This document shows, piece after piece, positions 25,773 through 35,310 of a stretch of DNA of 64,000 nucleotides. Source of the stretch: Paenibacillus polysaccharolyticus. Lineage in GTDB: Bacteria; Bacillota; Bacilli; Paenibacillales; Paenibacillaceae. The stretch spans positions 84,137-148,136 of the forward strand of contig NZ_FMVM01000019.1 of NCBI RefSeq assembly GCF_900102085.1, in the 5' to 3' direction. The notes beneath the pieces were generated by a model that ran no database searches, was not told the origin of the DNA, and saw only the letters and a program-made list of their open reading frames with translations. The position numbers were made by a program, and so were the translations under genes. Position 1 is the first letter of the stretch. The number at the start of each line of letters is the position of its first letter.

Positions 25773-28700
25773 ATGAAACCGATCGTGAGAGAACATATTC
25801 AACAACTGGATGTATCACTGGGCGGAGGTATCGTCAGTGAGAAAATCAGGGTCGATACGATTGACAACCCTATTCTGATTATCGGTCTGGGCGGAACGGG
25901 AATTGACGCGCTACTGCGTCTGAAATATCAGATCAATCGTCGTTTCAAGCTGCCACAAGACCCGGTGTCCAAGAAAAAGATGGAGAAGCCGGACAACGTT
26001 GAATTTCTGGCGTTTGAAACGAACGAACAGGATCGCGCGAAGAAATACAGAGGCATCGGCCTTGATCCGATCAACGAATTTGTACTGCTTTCGAATGCCG
26101 AGATTGGCGGCCTTTTGCAGAATCGTAGCGTGCTGGAGCCGTATATCACGGACTGGCTGTCTCCTGAACTGAGCATCACGGACGGTATGAACGGAGCCGC
26201 AGGGGTGCGTCAGGCTGGACGTTTGCTGCTGTTTACGAAGATCAATCAAGTCGTACAGGCCATCGATAAAAAGATCAAAACATTATCCGTTGGTACGAAC
26301 AAAAAACTGATGGTATTCCTGCTCACCGGATTGTCCGGTGGTACAGGCAGCGGCTGCTTCCTCGATATTTCCTATATCGTGCGTGGCATCATTGAGCGGG
26401 ATCACGGCTCTGCCGGGATTGACCGCGTCAACACGCTCGGTTACCTGTTCACGCCTGACGTGAACCTGTCTAACAAAAGCCTGAGCGAGCATACACGCGA
26501 ATATATTCGCAAGAATGGATATGCAGCGCTCAAAGAGCTGGATTACTGGATGAACGTGGACAGCCGCGGTGAGCGGTTTACACAGAAGTACGGCAATATT
26601 TTGGCCGTGAACTCGCCGCTGCCGCCATTTAACCTGTGTCATCTGATCTCGGCGACGAATACGGAAGGCAAGTTACTGGAGAATGCCTATGACTACTGCA
26701 TGAACGTTACGGCGGAGAACATCACCAACTTTATCTCCAGTGAAGAGAAGCAGTCGGGTGAGGAATTTGCGATCCACGACTACATCAGCAACATTCGCAC
26801 CAACATCGCACAGATGAACAAATTGTACCCGGCCAACTATGACTACAACATCATCGGTGCATCTTCGGCTGTACTGCCGATTGAAGAGATGACAACATAT
26901 CTGGCCTACAGGATGTTCGACAAAATGAGCACCATGTTCTCCAAAGCACCGAATCAGGAAGATACCGAGAAGTTTGCCCGTAAGCTGGGTATTGATCTCG
27001 AAAGTGTAGTTAAATCCTTCGAATCTCGCGTACCTGAACCACTACCGGGTTACCAGAACAGTGAACGTCTATCCTATGGCAACGTGGTGAAATCCCAGGT
27101 CGTCAACATGGATACGGAGCTGGAACAGAACTTCCTGGCACGTGCCCGTGAGGAATATATCAAGGCGAAGAAACAGCTTCCGGGCGAGATTGCGGGTCAG
27201 TTTACCGAGCAGATTCGGCGGATGTTTTTGCATCCTGAACAGGGGCCGTTCTATGTCTCTCGTTTGATTTATACCGAAAAAGGATTCTGTGTACTGAAAA
27301 TGATTCAGTCGTACATCGAAACGCTACGGGAAAATGCGTTCCGCATTCCACGTGATATTGAAGCGGCTCAGGAGCAGTCCGAAGAGAAGCTGGGTGATGC
27401 GAAGAGTGCTTTTGTCTCCAAAGAGAAGAAAAAGAATGCTTATATCGAAGCGAAAATTCATGAATACTGGCTGCATGCCGATGTGGAACGCAACGACCAG
27501 ATGATTGAATTCTATGAAGATCTGTATGAATTGCTGAATCAAGAGAACAGCCGCATTTATAACGTATTTTCCGAGACGCTGAATGCGCTCAGCTCCATCT
27601 TTGCCAAGAACGGCGATCTGCTGACACGCAGCGAAGAGCAGACCGATCACAAAGGAAACAAAACCTATTATTGGAACGTGGTAAGTGTACCGGATATCGT
27701 GAGCGTGGTGGACGGGCTGCTGGACAAACGCGATACGGATGATCTGATCCGCGACTTCTCGCGTGAGCTGCTGGAGAATTCGAGCCAGTGGGTGAAGGAA
27801 AACGAGATTGATATCGTTAGCTCCATCTCTGATTTCCTAAGTGAAAAATTCGGTGATCTCATTACTCGCTCCATGGAAGATTTCCTGGTGATCAAATATG
27901 GGAAAGACGAGTCCGTTGAGAAATTCGTGGAACGTTTTATTGCAGGTAAGCTGGATGACGAGGCCGTGCCGGTATTTAATCTGAGCAATAGCACAGGCAG
28001 TCTACATTTCCCTTCTTGGGGGTTTGTGTCCGTGCCAGCACAGGCTCCGGGTATCTTGAAGGGGATTCGTAACTACCAGAACAATGCCGTAGGCAAATCT
28101 CACTTTACTGTTAAAGAAAGCGAAGTGCGGAACCGTATTTTCTGGCTGAATACACGCAACGGGGTACCACTCTTTGTATATACACCGCTCAAAGTGTATG
28201 AAGAGAGCTACGAACGCACGATTTTGGACAAAGAGGGCATTGGACGTCATTTGGTGCAGACGGAGAAAAATAACTGGACGTACCTGCCGTCTCCGATCCC
28301 GGAAAAATCATGGGGAGATGTGTACGAGAACGTCCGCGTGAAGCAGTACAACGCAAGGGTTCGCAATGAATTCGAGCAGGCGCTCGGTTATAACATTGTC
28401 ACTGCCAAATCGCAGGATGAAAATACAAGTAACCGATATGCGATTGTCACGACGGAACCGTTTGACCTGTCTGCCAAGCTGGCTGCTTACGACATGCGTC
28501 TAACTTCGAACGCGCCGAATCTGGGTGAAGTGAAACGGGCTGTCCTTGAACTGAAACGTCTGCAATCCGAAGGGTTGCCACGGGTAGATACGAAGGATAT
28601 TTTCGGAAGTATTAATGAAGATATGGCGAAAGAAAACCTTGTACGCTCTCCACAGCTTATCGCGCGGGTACGTGAGGAACTGGCGAAGATGAATGCAATC

Positions 28701-29162
28701 ACTGCGAAAGTGGCTGAACTGGAAGGCATTCTCGCACAGTATCAGGATGAAGAGCAGTGGTATGATCGTCTCATCGAAGCACTCTATACAGATACGATTG
28801 TTAAAAAGGGTGCACTGTACGTCTACGACCGTGATCCGGAGGAAGACGTATGGGAACCGTTCGCTAACCTGATGAAAAGCCGTAATTTCGCTGAATACGA
28901 AGTGTTTGGCAACTTCCGCGGCCTGTCCGAGAAGGATCGCAGTACCTTGCTACGCAAATCTTCCCGTCGCGACAACGACCTGACCGCTTCCGAGGATATT
29001 ACACCGCTCCTGAGCAAGCTGGATGATCTGGCGGCATTGTTTATGGAGTCACGTGATCGTCTGGAGTATGAACGGGTAGAACTCGCGAACGGAGAAGACA
29101 TCTACCAGTTCTACAGAACGATGTCGTCGAAGCTGAACGATATTCGCAGAAGGCTGAAATAA
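25773..29162 (+). CDS. Tubulin-like GTPase (Tubulin_2 type)
   Basis: 1129 residues. The N-terminus has PILIIGLGGTGIDALLRLK (a nucleotide-binding loop) and residues about 187-196 have LSGGTGSGCF, the tubulin/FtsZ GGGTGSG signature. NGYAALKELDYWM and SPLPPFNLCHLISATNTEG complete the tubulin-like domain by about residue 330. The remaining 800 residues are mostly charged helix, with EKKKNAYIEAKI and similar coiled-coil stretches. No signal peptide or span. Bacterial members of this group co-occur with VWA proteins. GGGAGG precedes the ATG. It probably assembles GTP-dependent polymers or rings beneath the membrane; this is inference. Confidence 0.85.
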   Translation: MKPIVREHIQQLDVSLGGGIVSEKIRVDTIDNPILIIGLGGTGIDALLRLKYQINRRFKLPQDPVSKKKMEKPDNVEFLAFETNEQDRAKKYRGIGLDPINEFVLLSNAEIGGLLQNRSVLEPYITDWLSPELSITDGMNGAAGVRQAGRLLLFTKINQVVQAIDKKIKTLSVGTNKKLMVFLLTGLSGGTGSGCFLDISYIVRGIIERDHGSAGIDRVNTLGYLFTPDVNLSNKSLSEHTREYIRKNGYAALKELDYWMNVDSRGERFTQKYGNILAVNSPLPPFNLCHLISATNTEGKLLENAYDYCMNVTAENITNFISSEEKQSGEEFAIHDYISNIRTNIAQMNKLYPANYDYNIIGASSAVLPIEEMTTYLAYRMFDKMSTMFSKAPNQEDTEKFARKLGIDLESVVKSFESRVPEPLPGYQNSERLSYGNVVKSQVVNMDTELEQNFLARAREEYIKAKKQLPGEIAGQFTEQIRRMFLHPEQGPFYVSRLIYTEKGFCVLKMIQSYIETLRENAFRIPRDIEAAQEQSEEKLGDAKSAFVSKEKKKNAYIEAKIHEYWLHADVERNDQMIEFYEDLYELLNQENSRIYNVFSETLNALSSIFAKNGDLLTRSEEQTDHKGNKTYYWNVVSVPDIVSVVDGLLDKRDTDDLIRDFSRELLENSSQWVKENEIDIVSSISDFLSEKFGDLITRSMEDFLVIKYGKDESVEKFVERFIAGKLDDEAVPVFNLSNSTGSLHFPSWGFVSVPAQAPGILKGIRNYQNNAVGKSHFTVKESEVRNRIFWLNTRNGVPLFVYTPLKVYEESYERTILDKEGIGRHLVQTEKNNWTYLPSPIPEKSWGDVYENVRVKQYNARVRNEFEQALGYNIVTAKSQDENTSNRYAIVTTEPFDLSAKLAAYDMRLTSNAPNLGEVKRAVLELKRLQSEGLPRVDTKDIFGSINEDMAKENLVRSPQLIARVREELAKMNAITAKVAELEGILAQYQDEEQWYDRLIEALYTDTIVKKGALYVYDRDPEEDVWEPFANLMKSRNFAEYEVFGNFRGLSEKDRSTLLRKSSRRDNDLTASEDITPLLSKLDDLAALFMESRDRLEYERVELANGEDIYQFYRTMSSKLNDIRRRLK

Positions 29163-29175
29163 GGTGGCTGATGGT

Positions 29176-31749
29176 ATGAATGTACCAATGAATATGCAGC
29201 AAAAAGAAAACGGGATGCAGCACGCCTTAAAGCGTGAGCTTTACAAGTACGCTTCCCGGTACGCCGTAGAACAGGAACGCCAAGGAAGCCAAGGGGATGG
29301 ACGCAGCAGCATCCATTACCCGGCGCTGTTCCTTTTTGTTGGTGATCTGGTGAAACCTGCGGTGTCTGCTGTGCATGATATTAACCAGTTGAAGTGGGAT
29401 AACGAAGACGGTGTAGTATACGTACACATTGGGACAGATGATACATCGAATGAAGCCGATGCATCGAGTCCTTCGAGTCCTTCAAATGCTTCAAACACAT
29501 TGAATCCAGTGGATGCAGTGAATGCAACGAATTCGTCTCACAATCAGGAGAAAGCAAAATCAGGTTACGGGGCCGAGTCATCCTATGAAAACGCTCAGGT
29601 CACGTACCACCGTTTACCAATCTCCACCTCGCATTCACAGCGGAGTTCTTCCAAAACGCTGCGCAAGGATGTACACCGTCGCTTTCACGAGTCGGCAGCG
29701 GCGCTTTTTGGATTAAATCGAATGATGCGGCGGGTAAGCAACCGTATTGCTGAATATGGACGGCTGTATTCGTCCTTTGATCGAATTTACGTAACCGTCA
29801 TTACCCGGGCAGATGATCCGCTGAATGTACTGTTGCCGGAGATAACGAAGCTGGCCGAGACCATTCTGGCACAGTCTTTCAAGTCGGTACAGACGGATCT
29901 TCATGTGCTGGTTAGTGAGATGGAGCAGGTCGATTCCTTTGGATATGCCAGCGCAGCGGGACTTGCTTTTCTGCGTGAGCTCGATTACATGCAATCGTTG
30001 GATTACATGTTCAGCGGCAAGTTGCTGGTGACGGAGGACGGGATATCCATTCCCGTAACCCATCCTGCAGCGCCCTTGTTTGATCTGGTCTATGTACTTT
30101 CGGACAAAAACGAACGTGGCACCGGTGTACCTGGCGGCTGGATTGAAAATGCCGAGATCATCTGCCGCATCTGCCTGCTGAAGAACCGAAAGCAGGAGGA
30201 AACCTATGAAGACCGGGCTGCCATCGCCAGCACGGGCGCGAATACCTACAATAATACGTCGTTTAAAAATAATATCCGTACCACCTCGGATCAGCATGGG
30301 TATGCCAGTGCAGGTTTTGCCGAGATCAGGCGGCCGAACAAACCGATTGCGCTGACCGTGCTGTACCATCTGTACCGTTATCTGCTTGGCCGGATGCAAC
30401 AGGAGCCAGACTGGAGCATCAAGGACAAAATGACCTTTTTCGGACTGGATGCCTCCTCCGTGGAACGTAAGGTGGAGGGGCTGTTGCCAAGCGAAGACCT
30501 CGTTAGTGGCATGAGCGGCATCATGACGCATAATCGCAGCTTTGCTGAACTCAAGCCGCTCTCTTTAAGAGAGGCTGAGCGAGCGCTGTATGGAGAAGGA
30601 GCGGAAGCCTACTTCCGTGAAAATGTTGTCCGTCCGGTGCAGGAACGTGTACGCGAGCGCGGTTCTTCGGGGTCGCTTCGCCGTCAGGCCGAGCAGTCTC
30701 ATATGGAATATCCCGAAATAGGATACTTTCAGTGGGCTGCCTGGAGCGACGGTGAGCCAGGGAGTGTTCGTGAAGCCCTGCTCGCACTGATCCGCGACAA
30801 ATCGATGCAACTCGAATCCGCACGGGCACTGATGGAACAGCGTCAGCAAGAGCGGGTGGAGGATCAACCGATCAAACGTGCGCTCTTCCGTGATAAGCAG
30901 AACGTGCGCAATCTAATCGATTGTTTACTGGAACGAGTATACGAACCCAAGGTAGACCTGCTACGGTTGGAAAATGAACTGCATTTGCTTCGTATCTACG
31001 ATACGGAAATGGAAGAACTCCATCGCTACAGTCGTCAAGTTACAACCTCACTTGAAGCGCTGGAGCGTACATTGCATGAAGTAGCGGAAGAGAGCATTGC
31101 CGCTGCTGACGAATACATTGGTCAGAACGTCATGGAGTATTACGGCAAAGTGACGGAAGAACTGATCACCGATCTGGAGGCAAGACGGGGGCGGGAAGTA
31201 TGGTTCGAAGATCGCTACATGGGAGATATGAATGAGCTTGCGATCAAAGGCAGTGACCGTTTGCTTGCACGCTTAATGGAAGTTTGCCGTGACTTGTTGC
31301 TTTCCGCGGAACCGCTACGCTTGTCGTTTGAAGAGGAACTACTGCAGCGAGCTAATGTGACGATTACGTACAGGGATCGGGATGTGTTGACCCGTGATGA
31401 TCTATTCCGCAGGCTGTATCGCACTTTAGAAGATCAGGCCGTTGTTCGGATACGGGTGTTCGACTATACGCAAGAGCATCGGTATGAAGAGAAGTACTTT
31501 TTTGGTGACCATCACAGTGCTTTTATGGACTACGCGGCACATGCCGAGGAAACCTCACGCATCTACAAGCTGGGTGTGGTGTATGAGGAACGTAGCAGCG
31601 GGGTAGAGAAGCTTAATCTGATGGGTGGTTTCCATCTGGAGGATCTTATGGTGTACCGTAATGGTAAGGTGTACTACGATTCTTATACGGAAAATGGTTA
31701 TGAGCTTCACCCTGCGGAGCTAGCAGAGAAACTGTCTCCGCTCCGGTAG
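29176..31749 (+). CDS. Divergent tubulin-like partner protein
   Basis: About 857 residues; family not firmly recognised. Residues about 200-340 echo the tubulin-like neighbour: LAFLRELDYMQS matches its AALKELDYWMN, and APLFDLVYVLSDKNERG followed by a helix with NAEIICRICL matches its PPFNLCHLISATNTEG and the helix after it. The GGGTGSG loop is absent, so it is probably a non-catalytic paralogue. Residues about 80-140 are a low-complexity Ser/Asn/Asp insert; the C-terminal half is helical. AAGGTGG favours the ATG at 29176; a GTG at 29164 is alternative. It begins 13 bases after the tubulin-like gene. Confidence 0.7.
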   Translation: MNVPMNMQQKENGMQHALKRELYKYASRYAVEQERQGSQGDGRSSIHYPALFLFVGDLVKPAVSAVHDINQLKWDNEDGVVYVHIGTDDTSNEADASSPSSPSNASNTLNPVDAVNATNSSHNQEKAKSGYGAESSYENAQVTYHRLPISTSHSQRSSSKTLRKDVHRRFHESAAALFGLNRMMRRVSNRIAEYGRLYSSFDRIYVTVITRADDPLNVLLPEITKLAETILAQSFKSVQTDLHVLVSEMEQVDSFGYASAAGLAFLRELDYMQSLDYMFSGKLLVTEDGISIPVTHPAAPLFDLVYVLSDKNERGTGVPGGWIENAEIICRICLLKNRKQEETYEDRAAIASTGANTYNNTSFKNNIRTTSDQHGYASAGFAEIRRPNKPIALTVLYHLYRYLLGRMQQEPDWSIKDKMTFFGLDASSVERKVEGLLPSEDLVSGMSGIMTHNRSFAELKPLSLREAERALYGEGAEAYFRENVVRPVQERVRERGSSGSLRRQAEQSHMEYPEIGYFQWAAWSDGEPGSVREALLALIRDKSMQLESARALMEQRQQERVEDQPIKRALFRDKQNVRNLIDCLLERVYEPKVDLLRLENELHLLRIYDTEMEELHRYSRQVTTSLEALERTLHEVAEESIAAADEYIGQNVMEYYGKVTEELITDLEARRGREVWFEDRYMGDMNELAIKGSDRLLARLMEVCRDLLLSAEPLRLSFEEELLQRANVTITYRDRDVLTRDDLFRRLYRTLEDQAVVRIRVFDYTQEHRYEEKYFFGDHHSAFMDYAAHAEETSRIYKLGVVYEERSSGVEKLNLMGGFHLEDLMVYRNGKVYYDSYTENGYELHPAELAEKLSPLR

Positions 31750-31926
31750 CGGAATGAAAGAACATATAGCACAATGCACGTTGGAAGGGGCATCCTGTTA
31801 AGGGAGTGTAGAGGTAAACCATCTTTAAGTTCAACTTGCTTAGATTAAGCAGAGGTGTCGTTCTATGTTTCGTGGGTACTAAGTCAGCCCGCTTCTGGCG
31901 GGCGTTGAGAAAGGATGCATGCAGAC

Positions 31927-33210
31927 ATGCAGCGAAAAATCAATCTTCTCCTGGTGCTGTTCAGCCTGATTGGCGGAGCAGTTGGTTTTGCGGCAGGAGA
32001 AATCATGCTGCATCAGTGGCTTGGGGAAATGCCGCGCCTGCTGCTGATGGGGTTATATTTCGGTGTGCTAGCACTTAGCGTGGGGCTGTTCTGCCTGCTG
32101 GCAGAGATGATCTCACCAAGACTGAACGGTGCTTCGTGGAAGCTAAGGTATCTCAGCTTGTCCTGGAAGCTGCTTGTGCCTGCAACGCTAGCACTGCTAC
32201 TGGTTGTAGGGATGGGATTGCAATTGCTGTACCAGATCAATCCGGGCGGAGCAAAACAGGTCAAAGACATCATATTGATGATCGATAATTCAGGCAGCAT
32301 GAACGAGACTGATCCCAATAACGGGCGGTTTGAAGCAGCCAAGACGCTCATTAATCAGATGGAGAGCGACAAACAGGTGGCTGTCATTACGTTTGACGAT
32401 CAGCCTCAACTGTTGCAGCCGTTTATTGCCGTAGATAGTGAAGCTGCCAAAAGCGAAGTGAATAGCAAAATCGACGGCATTGTCACCACATCCGGGGGGA
32501 CGAATTTTGATGCGGTACTCCGGGAAGGCATGAAACTGATCGAAGGCAAACAAGATCCGAAACGGGGAACAGTCGTTATCCTGTTATCGGACGGATTCAG
32601 TGATGCTGATATCTCGGGCATTTTGCCGCAATATGTACAGGAACAAGTGGCTATCCATACTGTTGGTCTGAGCCTGGTAGACCCTTCGGGGACGGATTTG
32701 CTTAAGAGCATTGCTCAGCAAACCGGCGGGATGTACTATGATGTACCTGACGCAGGTGGGCTGAATGTCGCGTTCCAACAGATTTACGATACGATTGATG
32801 AACGTACTCTCGTGACGGAGCGTACAGGTGCGATGGAACACAGTATGTATCTGGCCATTTTCCGTGTTGTGGCTTTGCTGCTGATCGGTGTGGCGCTTGG
32901 CGTATCCCTTGGACTTGTGTTTGATAACCGTCATCTTGCACTCAGCTTCGGTGTAGGTGGTGCAGTGTCTGGTTTGCTAGCCGGACTGTTACTGGAGTGG
33001 GGGTTAAACGGTTCTAGTGTGGGTGATGCTTTCGTTCGATTTGGAGCCATGCTGATCCTGTCAGGTATACTTACCCTTTTCTCCTGGATTGTTCCGATCA
33101 AAGAGAACACACCACGCAAGAGCAAAGGGCGCCGGGATGCTGGCCGTGGAACTTCTTCTGCGGAAGGATTCGGTAGGCGGCCAAGAGATACACGCAGCAA
33201 AGGATTCTAA
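31927..33210 (+). CDS. Polytopic VWA protein
   Basis: About 427 residues. Three N-terminal membrane helices (INLLLVLFSLIGGAVGFAAG; LLLMGLYFGVLALSVGLFCLL; LLVPATLALLLVVGMGLQLL) are followed by a VWA domain with intact MIDAS DNSGSMN (Asp near residue 120), TSGGTNFD and VVILLSDGFSD. Three more helices follow (about 300-385), with a basic C-terminal tail. The odd number of N-terminal spans suggests the VWA faces the outside if the N-terminus is inside. The start is uncertain: ATG at 31915 lies against the AAAGG site and ATG at 31927 has better spacing. Confidence 0.82.
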   Translation: MQRKINLLLVLFSLIGGAVGFAAGEIMLHQWLGEMPRLLLMGLYFGVLALSVGLFCLLAEMISPRLNGASWKLRYLSLSWKLLVPATLALLLVVGMGLQLLYQINPGGAKQVKDIILMIDNSGSMNETDPNNGRFEAAKTLINQMESDKQVAVITFDDQPQLLQPFIAVDSEAAKSEVNSKIDGIVTTSGGTNFDAVLREGMKLIEGKQDPKRGTVVILLSDGFSDADISGILPQYVQEQVAIHTVGLSLVDPSGTDLLKSIAQQTGGMYYDVPDAGGLNVAFQQIYDTIDERTLVTERTGAMEHSMYLAIFRVVALLLIGVALGVSLGLVFDNRHLALSFGVGGAVSGLLAGLLLEWGLNGSSVGDAFVRFGAMLILSGILTLFSWIVPIKENTPRKSKGRRDAGRGTSSAEGFGRRPRDTRSKGF

Positions 33211-33231
33211 CATCGGGGAGGTCAACGGAAT

Positions 33232-33924
33232 ATGCGGTTTATGAATGCAGATGCAGATCCTTCGGCTCCCCGGATTCGAAAGTTGACGCTCGCAGTAGAC
33301 GAAGGTCGTTGCACACTTCGCTGGCTCTGGCCGGAGCAACTTGAGGCGGTATACGTGGAACGATTGGAACTTAATCTTATGAATACGGATCGTGTGGGTG
33401 AAGAACACAGGAGTGTTACTGATTATGGAGACGATGCGGGCGGATCGACACAGGGCAAGCTGAAGCTGTATACGCGAGAGGAGTACAAGGCGAATAACGG
33501 ATATGTGGATCGAATAACCGGCTTTGGTGCGATCCAGTACACGGTGTACGCATGCCAGATGCATGAGGATGGGCCTGTACTGATCCGTCAGCAGGATGAA
33601 GATAATCAGGGTATTGCAAGTGCAGGCAAGGCGGATATCCGCTTTGCCATTCGCTATAAAAGCGGTTTTTTTCAGAAACGCAAGACGGTGTTGATCACGG
33701 TAACTGCTGAGGTACCTGTGCCTAAAGAAGCGCTTTGTTATGTTCGTAAACAAGGTGGCGTTCCGCTGAACAAGGACGATGGAACGGTGTATCCATTTGT
33801 GAGTGATTTTGTACCGGGGAAAAATGAAATGCCGCCCGTGGAAGTCGCCAAAGACGACTATATCAGGTTATTCTTCACGGACGGCCCCAAGTACGGAGCT
33901 GCCTATCGGCTGATATCAGATTAA
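33232..33924 (+). CDS. Small beta-rich protein of the VWA/tubulin cluster
   Basis: 230 residues, no signal peptide or membrane span. Alternating short hydrophobic strands (RKLTLAVDEGRCTLRWLWP, FGAIQYTVYACQM, RKTVLITVTAEVPVP) suggest a beta-sandwich. The family is not recognised. GGGGAGGT sits 10 bases before the ATG, and the gene lies 21 bases after the polytopic VWA gene, so it is clearly part of the operon; perhaps an adaptor. Confidence 0.7.
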   Translation: MRFMNADADPSAPRIRKLTLAVDEGRCTLRWLWPEQLEAVYVERLELNLMNTDRVGEEHRSVTDYGDDAGGSTQGKLKLYTREEYKANNGYVDRITGFGAIQYTVYACQMHEDGPVLIRQQDEDNQGIASAGKADIRFAIRYKSGFFQKRKTVLITVTAEVPVPKEALCYVRKQGGVPLNKDDGTVYPFVSDFVPGKNEMPPVEVAKDDYIRLFFTDGPKYGAAYRLISD

Positions 33925-34000
33925 ACAGACATGACGACTGAAGTTGAGCTTTCAAGCGATTGGAAGGTTGTTCTGTCATCGAAGTGTACCTTGTAAATAA
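33922..34000. repeat. Partial copy of the long inverted repeat
   Basis: TTCTGTCATCGAAGTG (33971-33986) matches CTCTGTCATCGGAGTG (25706-25721) at 14 of 16 bases, with an AGGTT block before it in both. The left arm is poorly conserved. Located between the beta-rich and GTPase genes. Confidence 0.4.
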
Positions 34001-34050
34001 CTCCATTTAACTTGGATGTATTTTACACAGATAAGGGGAGGGGAGTGTCT

Positions 34051-35310
34051 ATGAGTTTTTTTAGCCGGTTTTTGAAGAGACAGCAGCCGGAGGAACGGCC
34101 GTTGTTCTACGATATCGTATGTCCATACTGCTTTAGCAAATTCTCACCGGAAGAGGTTGTGTTCCGTGCGGCTCACCATCGTGACGATGACGAGGATTAT
34201 GCACTCGGAGAAGATGCCAAGCTTAACCGATATCGTGAACGCTTTGGGCTGGATACGGTATTTGATATGGAAGCTGTACTGTCACCTTATGATGTACCGG
34301 AGGAGCACCGAATCTATTCGGATAACATTGTCATGGGCTTGAATGATCGTTACGGTGTGATGACACGCCGCCGTCTGTGCCCGCATTGTCATAATGAGTT
34401 GCCTGTAACAGCGGGTAAGGCACCAAGCAATATCATTTCAATTATTGGTGCATCCCAGGTCGGGAAATCCGTGTATATGACTTCCTTAATTCATACGTTG
34501 CAGCATTATACTGCGGATCATTTTGATGCCGCTTGTATGCCGCTGAATGCCGAGATCAGCCGCCGTTTCCGTGCGGATTATGAAGAGCCGCTGTTCGAAC
34601 GAGGCGACTTGCTGGATTCCACGCAGAAGGAAAAGCTGCAGGAGCCATTTATTTTTCAGTTTGTGTTCAAGGACGAGGATAAAGCGCCGCTGACCCTGGT
34701 GTTTTTTGACGTGGCAGGTGAAGGTATGGTGGAGCAGGATTATCTGGGCTTGCACGGACAGCATATCAAAAACTCGGCAGGTATTCTGTTCATGGTTGAC
34801 CCGCTTCAGATTCGTTCGATCCGGGACAAAATCCGCATTAACCTGGGTAACGAACCGGGGGAATGGACGCCGAAGTACGATGAGCCACGCGATGTGGTGC
34901 TGACCCTTTTCGGTGACTTTATCGCCTATCAAGACAAGGCCAAAACCAATATTCCAACCGCTGTCGTGCTCACCAAAAGTGACATGCTGCATTCCCTCAA
35001 GGACGAGGAGGGTGATTACATCAAATCCAATAGCAATGTGTTCCGCAACATGGTTCACCGCGACTCTTTCGACCTGACCGAGTTTGAGAATATCGACGGG
35101 GAGATTCGCCGTTTTATCGAGAAAGTGGATCGTCCGTTCAAAGGTACGATGGATGTGTATTTCAAAGACACCGCTTATTTTGCCGTATCTGCGCTGGGAA
35201 GTAATCCGGTAGATATGAAAATTCAGGGTGTAGTTAGTCCCATCCGAGTGGACGAGCCTTTCCTGTGGCTGCTATACAAACTCAAGTACATTGAGGGGAG
35301 AGTGGGATGA
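34051..35310 (+). CDS. Zinc-ribbon GTPase (DO-GTPase2-like)
   Basis: 419 residues. CPYC (about 24-27) and CPHC (about 110) form a split zinc ribbon. The P-loop is GASQVGKSVY (about 132-141), with FFDVAGEGM as switch II and VLTKSD as the base-specificity motif, so it is an intact GTPase. This layout fits the DO-GTPase2 family described beside GAP1 proteins in computational surveys of bacterial conflict systems. GAGGGGAG lies before the ATG at 34051. Its stop overlaps the start of the GAP1-like gene by 4 bases, suggesting obligate partners. Confidence 0.85.
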   Translation: MSFFSRFLKRQQPEERPLFYDIVCPYCFSKFSPEEVVFRAAHHRDDDEDYALGEDAKLNRYRERFGLDTVFDMEAVLSPYDVPEEHRIYSDNIVMGLNDRYGVMTRRRLCPHCHNELPVTAGKAPSNIISIIGASQVGKSVYMTSLIHTLQHYTADHFDAACMPLNAEISRRFRADYEEPLFERGDLLDSTQKEKLQEPFIFQFVFKDEDKAPLTLVFFDVAGEGMVEQDYLGLHGQHIKNSAGILFMVDPLQIRSIRDKIRINLGNEPGEWTPKYDEPRDVVLTLFGDFIAYQDKAKTNIPTAVVLTKSDMLHSLKDEEGDYIKSNSNVFRNMVHRDSFDLTEFENIDGEIRRFIEKVDRPFKGTMDVYFKDTAYFAVSALGSNPVDMKIQGVVSPIRVDEPFLWLLYKLKYIEGRVG

